A stretch of 13,234 nucleotides of DNA from Firmicutes bacterium UBA3914 (lineage in GTDB: Bacteria; Bacillota; Limnochordia; Darwinibacteriales; Darwinibacteriaceae): assembly GCA_002391385.1 (NCBI GenBank), contig DGEY01000037.1, forward strand, positions 16,528 through 29,761. The letters run 5' to 3'. Every line of letters begins with the position of its first letter. Positions within the stretch are counted from its first letter, which is position 1. The translations under genes and the position numbers were made by a program. Below the pieces are notes generated by a model that worked only from the letters and a program-made list of their open reading frames with translations, was not told where the DNA came from and made no database searches. Positions 1 through 5,031 of the stretch are shown here, piece by piece.

Positions 1-112
1 CCTGGGGGATCGGCCGGAAACCATCCGCAGAGCCTCCGCCGGAACATCCCGCAAGTAAGCCGGAGAGAATGAGCAGCACCGGGAGGCAAAGTCCCGCTCC
101 TCTTTTGGTCAA
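1..112 (-). CDS. Partial 5' end of a lipoprotein gene (runs off the left edge)
   Basis: Reading the minus strand from a TTG at 112-110 gives 37 codons open to the window edge. The product begins MTKRGAG, then has a hydrophobic stretch (about residues 8-20) and the lipobox L20-A21-G22-C23, followed by a Ser/Gly-rich linker (SGGGS). This is the standard layout of a signal peptidase II substrate: basic n-region, short h-region, lipobox cysteine, flexible linker. Function of the mature protein cannot be judged because only about 14 residues after Cys23 are visible. An AGGAG motif lies about 10 bases before the TTG and a second GGAGG only 2 bases before it; a GTG further upstream in frame (GTG GGC AGC) is an alternative start but would add a charged tail before the signal. 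It follows the patatin-like gene on the same strand but is separated by a terminator, so it is probably transcribed separately. Seen: signal and lipobox. Inferred: lipid-anchored extracytoplasmic protein. Confidence 0.6.
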   Translation of the reverse strand, partial: MTKRGAGLCLPVLLILSGLLAGCSGGGSADGFRPIPQ

Positions 113-202
113 ATCCTCCCATCTCCTCTCCCATGCCTTGCTGCCCACATTCCACGCCTGGAAAAAATACCCTTTATTTATCCCACCCAAACGGCAGACA
201 AC

Positions 203-229
203 AAAAAAGCCCCGGGTTTAACCCAGGGC
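203..229 (-). terminator. Rho-independent terminator of the patatin-like gene, containing its stop codon
   Basis: On the minus strand a GC-rich hairpin is followed directly by six T. Pairing runs 209-218 against 220-229 with one internal mismatch (213/225). The TAA stop of the patatin-like gene (220-218) sits at the hairpin tip, so the last codons are part of the stem. Confidence 0.85.
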
Positions 230-1315
230 CCTGCGCCGCGCCAAGGTGCGCAGCTGCCGCAGGAAGTTAGGCCGGCGAACTGGCTGCGGTGTTTTCTTTT
301 TGATCTGGTTTTCCAGGAGGTAGTGGAAATAGGGGCTGTTTTTCTCAGGGTAGCTTTGGGGAGTGCGCACCAGCCTGAAGAGCTGGTCCCGGTTGGCCGC
401 CTCACCCGGCCTGAGCCCCCGTTCCCTAAACAGCCGCACGGCCACCTCGTAGCCCCGTTCGATCATCTCGGGAATATACTCCACCTCAAAGGTCCCGATG
501 TTGTAGATCAATGGATTGATGGTGATCAGCCTGCTGCGCACCAGCGCCCGATCCTGCAGCCGGTCTTTATACTGCGCCCAGATCATGATATCCAAAGACT
601 GGCTCAAGATCTCCAGGGGGCCTTCCGCCAGAATCGAATCCCGGCGCATGCCCGCATAACCCATGTTCACTCCCAGAACCCGCCCGGCGCCGCCCAGGCG
701 CACGGCAACGTTCAAGGGATAGCCGTCCCTCAGCCCGCCATCCACGTAGCAGTCCTCGTCCTGGGCAAAGGCCGCGGGGACAAACACCCCGGGGATGCTG
801 ATGCTGGCCCGCACCGCTTGGGCAATGGTGAGATCATCCCGCAGGAGATATCCCCCGTATTCCCCGTTGTCATCGGGAGTTAAGCCTAAAGCTCGGTAGT
901 CGCAAAACACGGTGGGCTGCCCGTTATTGAGGTTCACCGCGGGGATCAACAGCTGACACTTCTTAAGGTCCTGGAACCGCCCTATAGGCAGGCTCTGGGC
1001 AATGATCTGCTCCAGGGACCGGCCCCGGACAATCCCCGTGAGCCTGCGGAAATCCCAGGTCAGCAGGGCTAACACCGCGCCGGGCCAGTTCAAATCCACA
1101 ATTCTGCCCTTGGCCCTGCTGTATTCCTGAAACAAACCCTCTAGTTCCCCGGCGCTGAGCCCCGCGGCATAGAGGGCCGCGACGATGGAACCGCCGGAAG
1201 TGCCCACCACCAGATCGGGCTCTAGATCGTATTCTTCCACTGCCTGCAGCACACCTACCTGGGCAGCGGCGCGCACGCTGCCTCCGGAAAGAACCAGTGC
1301 TAGTTTCTCGCTCAA
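218..1315 (-). CDS. Patatin-like phospholipase family protein
   Basis: 365-residue protein of the bacterial patatin-like family, whose members are serine lipid acyl hydrolases using a Ser-Asp dyad. Visible hallmarks: the N-terminal strand and glycine-rich oxyanion loop (LALVLSGGSVRA, residues 5-16), the nucleophile elbow G38-T39-S40-G41-G42 with Ser40 as catalytic residue, and the Asp motif V191-D192-G193-G194. The region between (SISIPGVFVP, 171-180) is also typical. One departure is that the oxyanion loop reads GGSVRA rather than the usual GGGxRG, so the loop is somewhat degenerate. There is no signal peptide, so it is probably cytosolic or membrane-peripheral. The TTG start at 1315-1313 is chosen because a perfect AAGGAGG lies 7 bases upstream and the hydrophobic first strand begins right after. 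It has its own promoter and terminator. Substrate cannot be read from the sequence. Confidence 0.93.
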   Translation of the reverse strand: MSEKLALVLSGGSVRAAAQVGVLQAVEEYDLEPDLVVGTSGGSIVAALYAAGLSAGELEGLFQEYSRAKGRIVDLNWPGAVLALLTWDFRRLTGIVRGRSLEQIIAQSLPIGRFQDLKKCQLLIPAVNLNNGQPTVFCDYRALGLTPDDNGEYGGYLLRDDLTIAQAVRASISIPGVFVPAAFAQDEDCYVDGGLRDGYPLNVAVRLGGAGRVLGVNMGYAGMRRDSILAEGPLEILSQSLDIMIWAQYKDRLQDRALVRSRLITINPLIYNIGTFEVEYIPEMIERGYEVAVRLFRERGLRPGEAANRDQLFRLVRTPQSYPEKNSPYFHYLLENQIKKKTPQPVRRPNFLRQLRTLARRRALG

Positions 1316-1322
1316 CTTGCAG

Positions 1323-1329
1323 CCTCCTT
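1323..1329 (-). promoter_or_regulatory. Ribosome binding site fixing a TTG start (patatin-like gene)
   Basis: AAGGAGG on the minus strand, 7 bases before the TTG at 1315. This strong site supports TTG as the true start. Confidence 0.85.
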
Positions 1330-1407
1330 CACAGCCTAAGTTTGCTTGAGATTTGGGGAAGCAGGCTCGGCACAGATCAGGGGAAAAGGACTAGCAGAAC
1401 TTGGTCA

Positions 1408-1420
1408 ACATAGTGTATGT
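1408..1420. repeat. Small inverted repeat in the patatin-like gene leader
   Basis: ACATA-GTG-TATGT is a perfect 5-base inverted repeat lying between the promoter and the ribosome binding site of the patatin-like gene. It is flanked by an imperfect GGT/ACC extension. It could be an operator or a leader hairpin; it could also be chance. Confidence 0.3.
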
Positions 1421-1439
1421 ACCAGACCTCCGCCCGGTC

Positions 1440-1469
1440 CCTATAATGCAATTCCAAACATTCTGTCAA
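1440..1469 (-). promoter_or_regulatory. Sigma-A type promoter of the patatin-like gene
   Basis: On the minus strand there is a perfect -35 TTGACA (1469-1464), followed after 17 or 18 bases by TTATAG or TATAGG as a -10. It lies about 125 bases before the patatin-like start, giving a longish leader, and directly downstream of the lepB terminator. Confidence 0.6.
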
Positions 1470-1479
1470 TTTTGGCCCT

Positions 1480-1501
1480 AAAAGGACCCGCCCTGCGGGC
1501 C
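1480..1501 (-). terminator. Probable weak terminator after lepB
   Basis: Minus-strand hairpin with a 7-pair stem (one G-U pair) between 1495-1501 and 1485-1491, a 3-base loop and a short CTTTT tail (1484-1480). The motif TTTTAGG occurs three times on the minus strand around the hairpin and the lepB stop. The short T run makes strong termination uncertain. Confidence 0.5.
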
Positions 1502-1508
1502 TAAAAGC

Positions 1509-2075
1509 CTAAAAGGTTGTGCTGGTAAACACCGCGGGACGGGGCATGAGGCTGATGCGGTCCAGGGGCCAGTAGCGCCAGATAGCGCGCCCGATGATCA
1601 GCTCCCTGGGCAGAAATCCCACCCGGCTGAAACGGCTGTCTTCGCTGTTGTTGCGGTTATCGCCCAGGACGAAATAAGTACCCTCGGGAACGATCTGGGG
1701 AGCGAACCCGATGCGGGCCGGCGCCAAGGTGTAATCCTCCTCTATGGGCTGGTCGTTGATGTAGACCACACCTTGAATGATGGCCACTTTGTCACCGGGC
1801 AGGCCGATCACGCGCTTGACGAACTGCTCGCTGGGATTGGACGGGTTCTTGAAGACGATGATCTCGCCCCGGGAAGGCTCGACAAAGCGGTAAGAGATCT
1901 TATCAACCAGAAGCCTCTCTCCGTGATGCAGCGTGGGCAGCATGGAATCCCCGTTCACGGTGTAGGCTCTAGCAATGAAGATCATGATGAAGGCGGCTAT
2001 GATAATTGCGGAACCCAGGGTTTCCACAAGTTCGCGCAGCTGGCTTTTTGGTTTTCTGTGGACTACTGGTTTCAA
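1509..2075 (-). CDS. lepB: Type I signal peptidase
   Basis: 188-residue membrane-bound serine protease that removes signal peptides from secreted proteins on the outer face of the membrane. Order seen: short basic N-terminus, one membrane segment (about residues 19-37), then box B with catalytic Ser44 in NGDSMLPT, box D with catalytic Lys87 in KRVIGLPGD, and box E GDNRNNSEDSR (138-148). The length is typical of the small Gram-positive SipS type. The reading frame extends upstream to a GTG at 2159 and an ATG at 2108, but the TTG at 2075-2073 is preferred. It has GGAGGT 7 bases upstream and gives the family's usual N-terminus (MKPVV followed by basic residues, then the anchor), whereas the longer forms add an uncharacteristic tail. 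It sits downstream of the YpiB-like gene with a 108-base gap holding a repeated leader motif. Likely housekeeping. Confidence 0.95.
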   Translation of the reverse strand: MKPVVHRKPKSQLRELVETLGSAIIIAAFIMIFIARAYTVNGDSMLPTLHHGERLLVDKISYRFVEPSRGEIIVFKNPSNPSEQFVKRVIGLPGDKVAIIQGVVYINDQPIEEDYTLAPARIGFAPQIVPEGTYFVLGDNRNNSEDSRFSRVGFLPRELIIGRAIWRYWPLDRISLMPRPAVFTSTTF

Positions 2076-2082
2076 CCCGTTT

Positions 2083-2088
2083 ACCTCC
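2083..2088 (-). promoter_or_regulatory. Ribosome binding site deciding the lepB TTG start
   Basis: GGAGGT on the minus strand, 7 bases before the TTG at 2075. The in-frame ATG at 2108 and GTG at 2159 lack a comparable site at good spacing. Confidence 0.8.
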
Positions 2089-2103
2089 AAGGCTGTAGCT
2101 GAA

Positions 2104-2146
2104 TGCATCCATATGAGAGTTCCACGTTGCGGGGGTAAATCCTGCC
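2104..2146 (-). repeat. Shared leader motif, copy 1 (upstream of lepB)
   Basis: On the minus strand the element starts GGCAGGAT, contains GAACTCT, and ends TGGATGCA. It matches the plus-strand element at 9908-9950 in length (43 bases) and at 29 of 43 positions by hand count. It ends 15 bases before the lepB GGAGG. Role unknown; perhaps a promoter or regulatory leader. Confidence 0.55.
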
Positions 2147-2183
2147 TAGTTTCCCCCACTGGACCCTGGAAACGGAATCCAGT

Positions 2184-2768
2184 TCAAAGTTCCCAAAAAC
2201 AGGACTGGCGCACTTGCTTGTACAGCCGCACTGATTCCTGGAAGAGCCGCTTGTCCCGCTTGTCCAGGGCCTCATCGATGCGGGCCTTGAGGGCAATACC
2301 CCAAAGGACCAACTCCGCCTGCTCCCTAAGGAAGGAGGCAAAGCCCGCAGCCAGCTCCGGAGGGACGGCCTCGTTGGGCACGGCAACTTCGGCATACCAA
2401 TCGGGCGTGTCCCCATGGAAGACAAGCTGCACATGGAGGAGCCCGCAGTAGCTCTGCAGGGCTTCCCAGGCCTGCGCAGGGTCGGTAAGGCAGAGTTCTG
2501 TGGTCTTCTGGGTTTTGCGCAGAAGCCCGCCATTTACCAGGATCAGCTGCTCCGACTCGCTGCCCAGGCTCAGTTCAAAGGGTATTTCCTCACTGCCCAA
2601 CTGCGAGACCACCATGGTGTTGGGCAGGTAATCCCTGGTGGTGACAAAAACCAGCCGCTGAAGCTGGGCTGGCTCCGCCCAGATCCTGGCCAGCAGCTTC
2701 CGGCAGCCCTCGTCTTTCAGGGGAGCTTCGCAAAAACGGCGCAGCGCATATTCTTTGTGAATGACCAT
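2184..2768 (-). CDS. YpiB/UPF0302-like protein with a C-terminal IDEAL-type motif
   Basis: 194-residue soluble protein with no membrane segment. The C-terminal helix reads RIDEALDKRDKRLFQES (from about residue 163), closely matching the short IDEAL domain named after its IDEAL residues. Upstream, FVTTRDYLPNTMVVS and the following strands resemble the UPF0302 domain, which precedes IDEAL in Bacillus YpiB. The function of this family is not well defined; B. subtilis YpiB has been linked to turnover of outer-membrane-like or quinone-pathway proteins only loosely, so no role is assigned. The start is the ATG at 2768-2766 because AGGAGG lies 6 bases before it; a GTG nine codons upstream would place that ribosome binding site inside the gene. 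It follows the MBL-fold gene by 48 bases and precedes lepB. The coding call is firm; the family call is moderate. Confidence 0.7.
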   Translation of the reverse strand: MVIHKEYALRRFCEAPLKDEGCRKLLARIWAEPAQLQRLVFVTTRDYLPNTMVVSQLGSEEIPFELSLGSESEQLILVNGGLLRKTQKTTELCLTDPAQAWEALQSYCGLLHVQLVFHGDTPDWYAEVAVPNEAVPPELAAGFASFLREQAELVLWGIALKARIDEALDKRDKRLFQESVRLYKQVRQSCFWEL

Positions 2769-2774
2769 CTCGCC

Positions 2775-2780
2775 CCTCCT
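2775..2780 (-). promoter_or_regulatory. Ribosome binding site deciding the ypiB-like start
   Basis: AGGAGG on the minus strand, 6 bases before the ATG at 2768. It selects this ATG over the in-frame GTG at 2795. Confidence 0.8.
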
Positions 2781-2816
2781 TGCAGAGAAGATCACTACAC
2801 TATATGCGCGCGCCGC

Positions 2817-3581
2817 CTAAGAATGCAGGTGCAGGGTGAGCCCGTCATAGGCCAGGTGAATTCCCGGGGGAAGGCTGCTGCTCACCTTGCTGTGTTCCAG
2901 GAGATGGGAAATGTGGGTGAAATAGGTTTGTTTGGGCTGAAGCTCTCTGACCAAGGCCAGGGCCTGGTCCAGATGCATGTGGGCAGGGTGGGGGTTGAAG
3001 CCCACCACACCCAGGATCAGAAGATCCAGATCCCGCAGAAGTTCCAGTGATTCAGGGGGGATGCGGCTGCAGTCGGTGATGTAAGCTAGCTTCCCGATGC
3101 GGTAGCCCAAAATGGGCAGGGCATCGTGGAAGATGGGAATGGGCTCCACCAGGACATTCCCCACCTGGAAGGGCCCTTCCACCACGATGGTTTCGATCCA
3201 AGCCCGGTCCTCGTGGCGCTTTTTTTGGCGGAAGATATAGGCAAAGACTTCCCGCAGCTCAGCAATGGTGGGGGCGTTGCCGTACACGGGAACGTGCTTG
3301 TTGGTCAGGCGGCTGAAGACCCGCAGATCATCGAAGCCAAAGACGTGATCCGCGTGGCAGTGGGTGTAGAGCACCGCATCAACCTGGCGCAGACCTGCCT
3401 GCAGGGCCTGCAGGCGGAACTCGGTGGCGGTGTCAATCAAAAGGCTCGTCCCCTTCCAGCGCAGCCACAGGGAACTGCGGGTGCGCTTGTTTTTGGGATC
3501 CTGACTGGTACACACAGGGCAGGTGCAGGTTAAGACGGGGACGCCGTAGGATGTGCCGGTACCCAGGAAGGTGATCTGCAT
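2817..3581 (-). CDS. MBL-fold metallohydrolase, PhnP-like subfamily
   Basis: 254-residue metallo-beta-lactamase-fold hydrolase. It opens with the glycine-rich strand GTGTSYGVPV (residues 7-16) and a cysteine cluster C19-C21-C24, as in PhnP-type enzymes where cysteines hold a structural zinc. The metal site motif is T73-H74-C75-H76-A77-D78-H79, followed by GFDDLR (82-87). Later ligands are probably H152, D170 (ITDCSRIP) and H223/H226 (FTHISH). PhnP itself is a cyclic ribose phosphodiesterase of phosphonate breakdown, but no phn genes are nearby, so a generic phosphodiesterase role is as far as the sequence goes. The ATG at 3581 has AAAGGA 7 bases upstream. It is divergent from the SOS cassette and shares the 82-base intergenic region containing two LexA-like boxes, so it might be affected by the same repressor. 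It heads the minus-strand run through lepB. Confidence 0.9.
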   Translation of the reverse strand: MQITFLGTGTSYGVPVLTCTCPVCTSQDPKNKRTRSSLWLRWKGTSLLIDTATEFRLQALQAGLRQVDAVLYTHCHADHVFGFDDLRVFSRLTNKHVPVYGNAPTIAELREVFAYIFRQKKRHEDRAWIETIVVEGPFQVGNVLVEPIPIFHDALPILGYRIGKLAYITDCSRIPPESLELLRDLDLLILGVVGFNPHPAHMHLDQALALVRELQPKQTYFTHISHLLEHSKVSSSLPPGIHLAYDGLTLHLHS

Positions 3582-3600
3582 ATTACCATCCTTTCCCTCC

Positions 3601-3630
3601 TTGACCAGAACGCTTGTTCTGTATTATAAT
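3601..3630 (+). promoter_or_regulatory. Sigma-A promoter of the imuB-dnaE2 operon
   Basis: -35 TTGACC (3601-3606), 18-base spacer, perfect -10 TATAAT (3625-3630). The -10 region is nearly symmetric and also reads TATAAT on the minus strand (3628-3623), but no good minus-strand -35 was seen. Confidence 0.8.
3607..3620. promoter_or_regulatory. LexA (SOS) box 1, in the promoter spacer
   Basis: AGAACGCTTGTTCT keeps the GAAC-N4-GTTC core of the Gram-positive LexA site but differs from the consensus CGAACRNRYGTTYC at the first, eighth and last positions. A repressor here would cover the -35/-10 spacer. Confidence 0.7.
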
Positions 3631-3635
3631 TTAGG

Positions 3636-3649
3636 CGAACAGATGTTCC
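3636..3649. promoter_or_regulatory. LexA (SOS) box 2, just downstream of the -10
   Basis: CGAACAGATGTTCC matches the Bacillus LexA/DinR consensus CGAACRNRYGTTYC at every position. It starts 5 bases after the -10, across the expected transcription start. It lies 14 bases before the imuB start and within reach of both divergent genes. Confidence 0.88.
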
Positions 3650-3663
3650 GGAGGAGGAGTGTC

Positions 3664-4782
3664 ATGATCGTTTACTGTGGCTTGCGCCACTTTTATATTC
3701 GCCATTTTCAGCCGCCTGCGGAAGCGCAGGACGCATACTTTATTCTAACACACAAAAGGAAGGTCTGGGACTTCTCCCCTGAACTGAAAGACCACGGCTT
3801 CTCCATCCACAGCAGCAGCCAGAGGGTCCTGCAGCTGGATAAACCGGTGCTCACCTTCGCCATCGAGCTGGCTGATTTCCTGCCCGCTGCCCACGGCTGG
3901 CATGAGTTTTCCCGTCAGTACACCGACGAACTGGAGGTGGAATATCCCCACGCCTGGTATCTGCGCTTTGCCCAGCCAGCCATTTTCCAGCAGTTCCTCC
4001 TGGATTTTGGGGAAAAGCTGCGCCAGGAAAACTGCGAGGGCATTTGGGGCGCGGGGCAGAGCAAACTGGTGGCGAAACTAGCCGCGCACAACCTCAGCGG
4101 CTGGGAGCGGGTGGTTCCCGCGGAGCAGACAGCGAGCTTTCTGCAGCGCATCCCCCTGCACCGCCTGCCCCTGGACGAACTGGACGCCTTGGAAAAGCTG
4201 GGCGTCAAGACCGTGGGCCAGCTGGCGGAAATACCCCTGGCGGAGCTGGGCAGCCAGTTCGGCCCCAGGGCCCAGATCCTGCAGCAGCTGGGCCGGGGTG
4301 AAGATCTGGTCCCCTTCCAGGCCCAGCAGATCCAAAAATGCAGCTGGTCCCTGGACTGCACCACCCTGGAAGGATTTCTGCGGCCCCTGCTCCCCCACGA
4401 GCTCCGGCCCTATCTGCAGCGGGGTATGGAAGAGCTCGCGGCCGCCCTAAGGGAGCAGCACAAGGTCGCGGGCCAGCTGCAGCTGACAGCCCAGCTGGCC
4501 CAAGGTCCGCCCCTGGAAAAAAGCCGTCTCTTTAAAGAGGCTTCGGCCGATGCCGGGCTGTTCCTGCGGGCTGTGGAGAGCCTGCTGCCGGCGGAGCCCC
4601 TGGCCCAGCTCACGGTGGTACTCAGCAGGTTAGAGCCCTCCGCGGCCGCGCAGCTGAGCATGTTTTGGGAACCGCAGGCGCCCAGGCCCCTGGAGGAAGA
4701 GCTGGCGCCCCTCACCCAGAGAGGGGTAGAGCTTCCCCGCCGGGAGCGGCTGCTGCTGCTCTGGAGGGAGTGCTTCACATGA
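3664..4782 (+). CDS. imuB: ImuB-like Y-family DNA polymerase homologue lacking catalytic acids
   Basis: 372-residue Y-family homologue. ImuB proteins are catalytically dead adaptors that link the translesion polymerase DnaE2 to the sliding clamp. Recognisable Y-family parts: IWGAGQSKLVAKLAA (127-141, matching the finger/palm segment), a helix-hairpin-helix region (about 160-213, LDALEKLGVKTVGQLAEIP then LGRGED), and a little-finger-like region (about 228-325). The metal-binding acids are gone: the N-terminus is MIVYCGLRHF instead of the DMDxFF motif, and the SIDE motif region reads EYPHAWYL (93-100). QLSMF at 330-334 is a textbook clamp-binding motif. It is shorter than many ImuB proteins (around 500 residues). 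Start: ATG at 3664 with AGGAGG 6 bases upstream; the frame is open further upstream, but that would swallow the promoter and LexA boxes. The stop overlaps the next gene (ATGA), so the two are translationally coupled. Confidence 0.85.
   Translation: MIVYCGLRHFYIRHFQPPAEAQDAYFILTHKRKVWDFSPELKDHGFSIHSSSQRVLQLDKPVLTFAIELADFLPAAHGWHEFSRQYTDELEVEYPHAWYLRFAQPAIFQQFLLDFGEKLRQENCEGIWGAGQSKLVAKLAAHNLSGWERVVPAEQTASFLQRIPLHRLPLDELDALEKLGVKTVGQLAEIPLAELGSQFGPRAQILQQLGRGEDLVPFQAQQIQKCSWSLDCTTLEGFLRPLLPHELRPYLQRGMEELAAALREQHKVAGQLQLTAQLAQGPPLEKSRLFKEASADAGLFLRAVESLLPAEPLAQLTVVLSRLEPSAAAQLSMFWEPQAPRPLEEELAPLTQRGVELPRRERLLLLWRECFT
4651..4665 (+). other. Codons for the clamp-binding motif QLSMF in ImuB
   Basis: Residues 330-334 of the ImuB-like protein read Q-L-S-M-F, fitting the QLxLF/QxxLF pentapeptide by which polymerases and partners bind the beta sliding clamp. 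It sits after the little-finger region in a proline/charge-rich tail, the usual place. Confidence 0.8.
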
Positions 4783-5018
4783 GCAAACTGGTCAACCAGC
4801 CCATTGAGCTTAAGTTTAGAGGGAGTTTTCCCGCGGCCTTCCACTTCGGCCGGGAGTTTAAAATCAAGTACATCTTAAACCACTGGCGGGAAGGGGGCCA
4901 GTGGTGGCTGGATGAACCGGAGCTCTTCGTCTATGAAGTGCTCACCGACAAATGCCGCTGTGAGCTGCATTTTCTACCCGAACTGGAGCAGTGGATTCTC
5001 TACCGCTTGACCGATTAA
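4779..5018 (+). CDS. Small DUF6504-like protein between imuB and dnaE2
   Basis: 79-residue protein beginning MSKLVNQPIELKFRG. It has no signal peptide or membrane segment. Conserved-looking features are FRGSFPAAFHFGREFKI followed by HWREGGQWW and a C-terminal ELEQWILYRLTD. The pattern of a basic strand, WRE, a tryptophan pair and an aromatic C-terminal strand resembles DUF6504, a small domain found beside mutasome genes in Gram-positives; this assignment is from memory of the pattern. Its ATG overlaps the imuB stop (ATGA), with GGAGGGAG 8 bases upstream inside imuB. Its stop is only 13 bases before dnaE2. The tight coupling argues for a role in the ImuB/DnaE2 complex, possibly as adaptor or DNA-binding partner, but no biochemical function can be read off. 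Confidence 0.75.
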   Translation: MSKLVNQPIELKFRGSFPAAFHFGREFKIKYILNHWREGGQWWLDEPELFVYEVLTDKCRCELHFLPELEQWILYRLTD

Positions 5019-5031
5019 GGGAGGGGTCAGC

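Noticed and set aside
1..219. Plus-strand frame open from position 3 to 219
   Set aside because: Pro/Ser/Lys-rich translation without features; it runs through the terminator, and the minus-strand lipoprotein reading is better supported.
323..883. 186-codon plus-strand frame opposite the patatin-like gene
   Set aside because: Antisense shadow of a gene with clear catalytic motifs; no ribosome binding site and His/Pro-rich filler composition.
2076..2159. Longer lepB form starting at ATG 2108 or GTG 2159
   Set aside because: The added residues are not typical of signal peptidases, and the best ribosome binding site points to the TTG at 2075.
2415..3050. 211-codon plus-strand frame across the ypiB-like and MBL genes
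   Set aside because: Spans two real minus-strand genes and their gap; no recognisable protein.
3623..3651. Minus-strand promoter for the MBL-fold gene from the symmetric -10
   Set aside because: TATAAT is present on the minus strand, but the expected -35 position reads CCGGAA, far from consensus; not strong enough to annotate.
3553..3663. N-terminal extension of imuB by 37 codons
   Set aside because: It would place the promoter and both LexA boxes inside the gene; the ATG at 3664 has AGGAGG at 6 bases.
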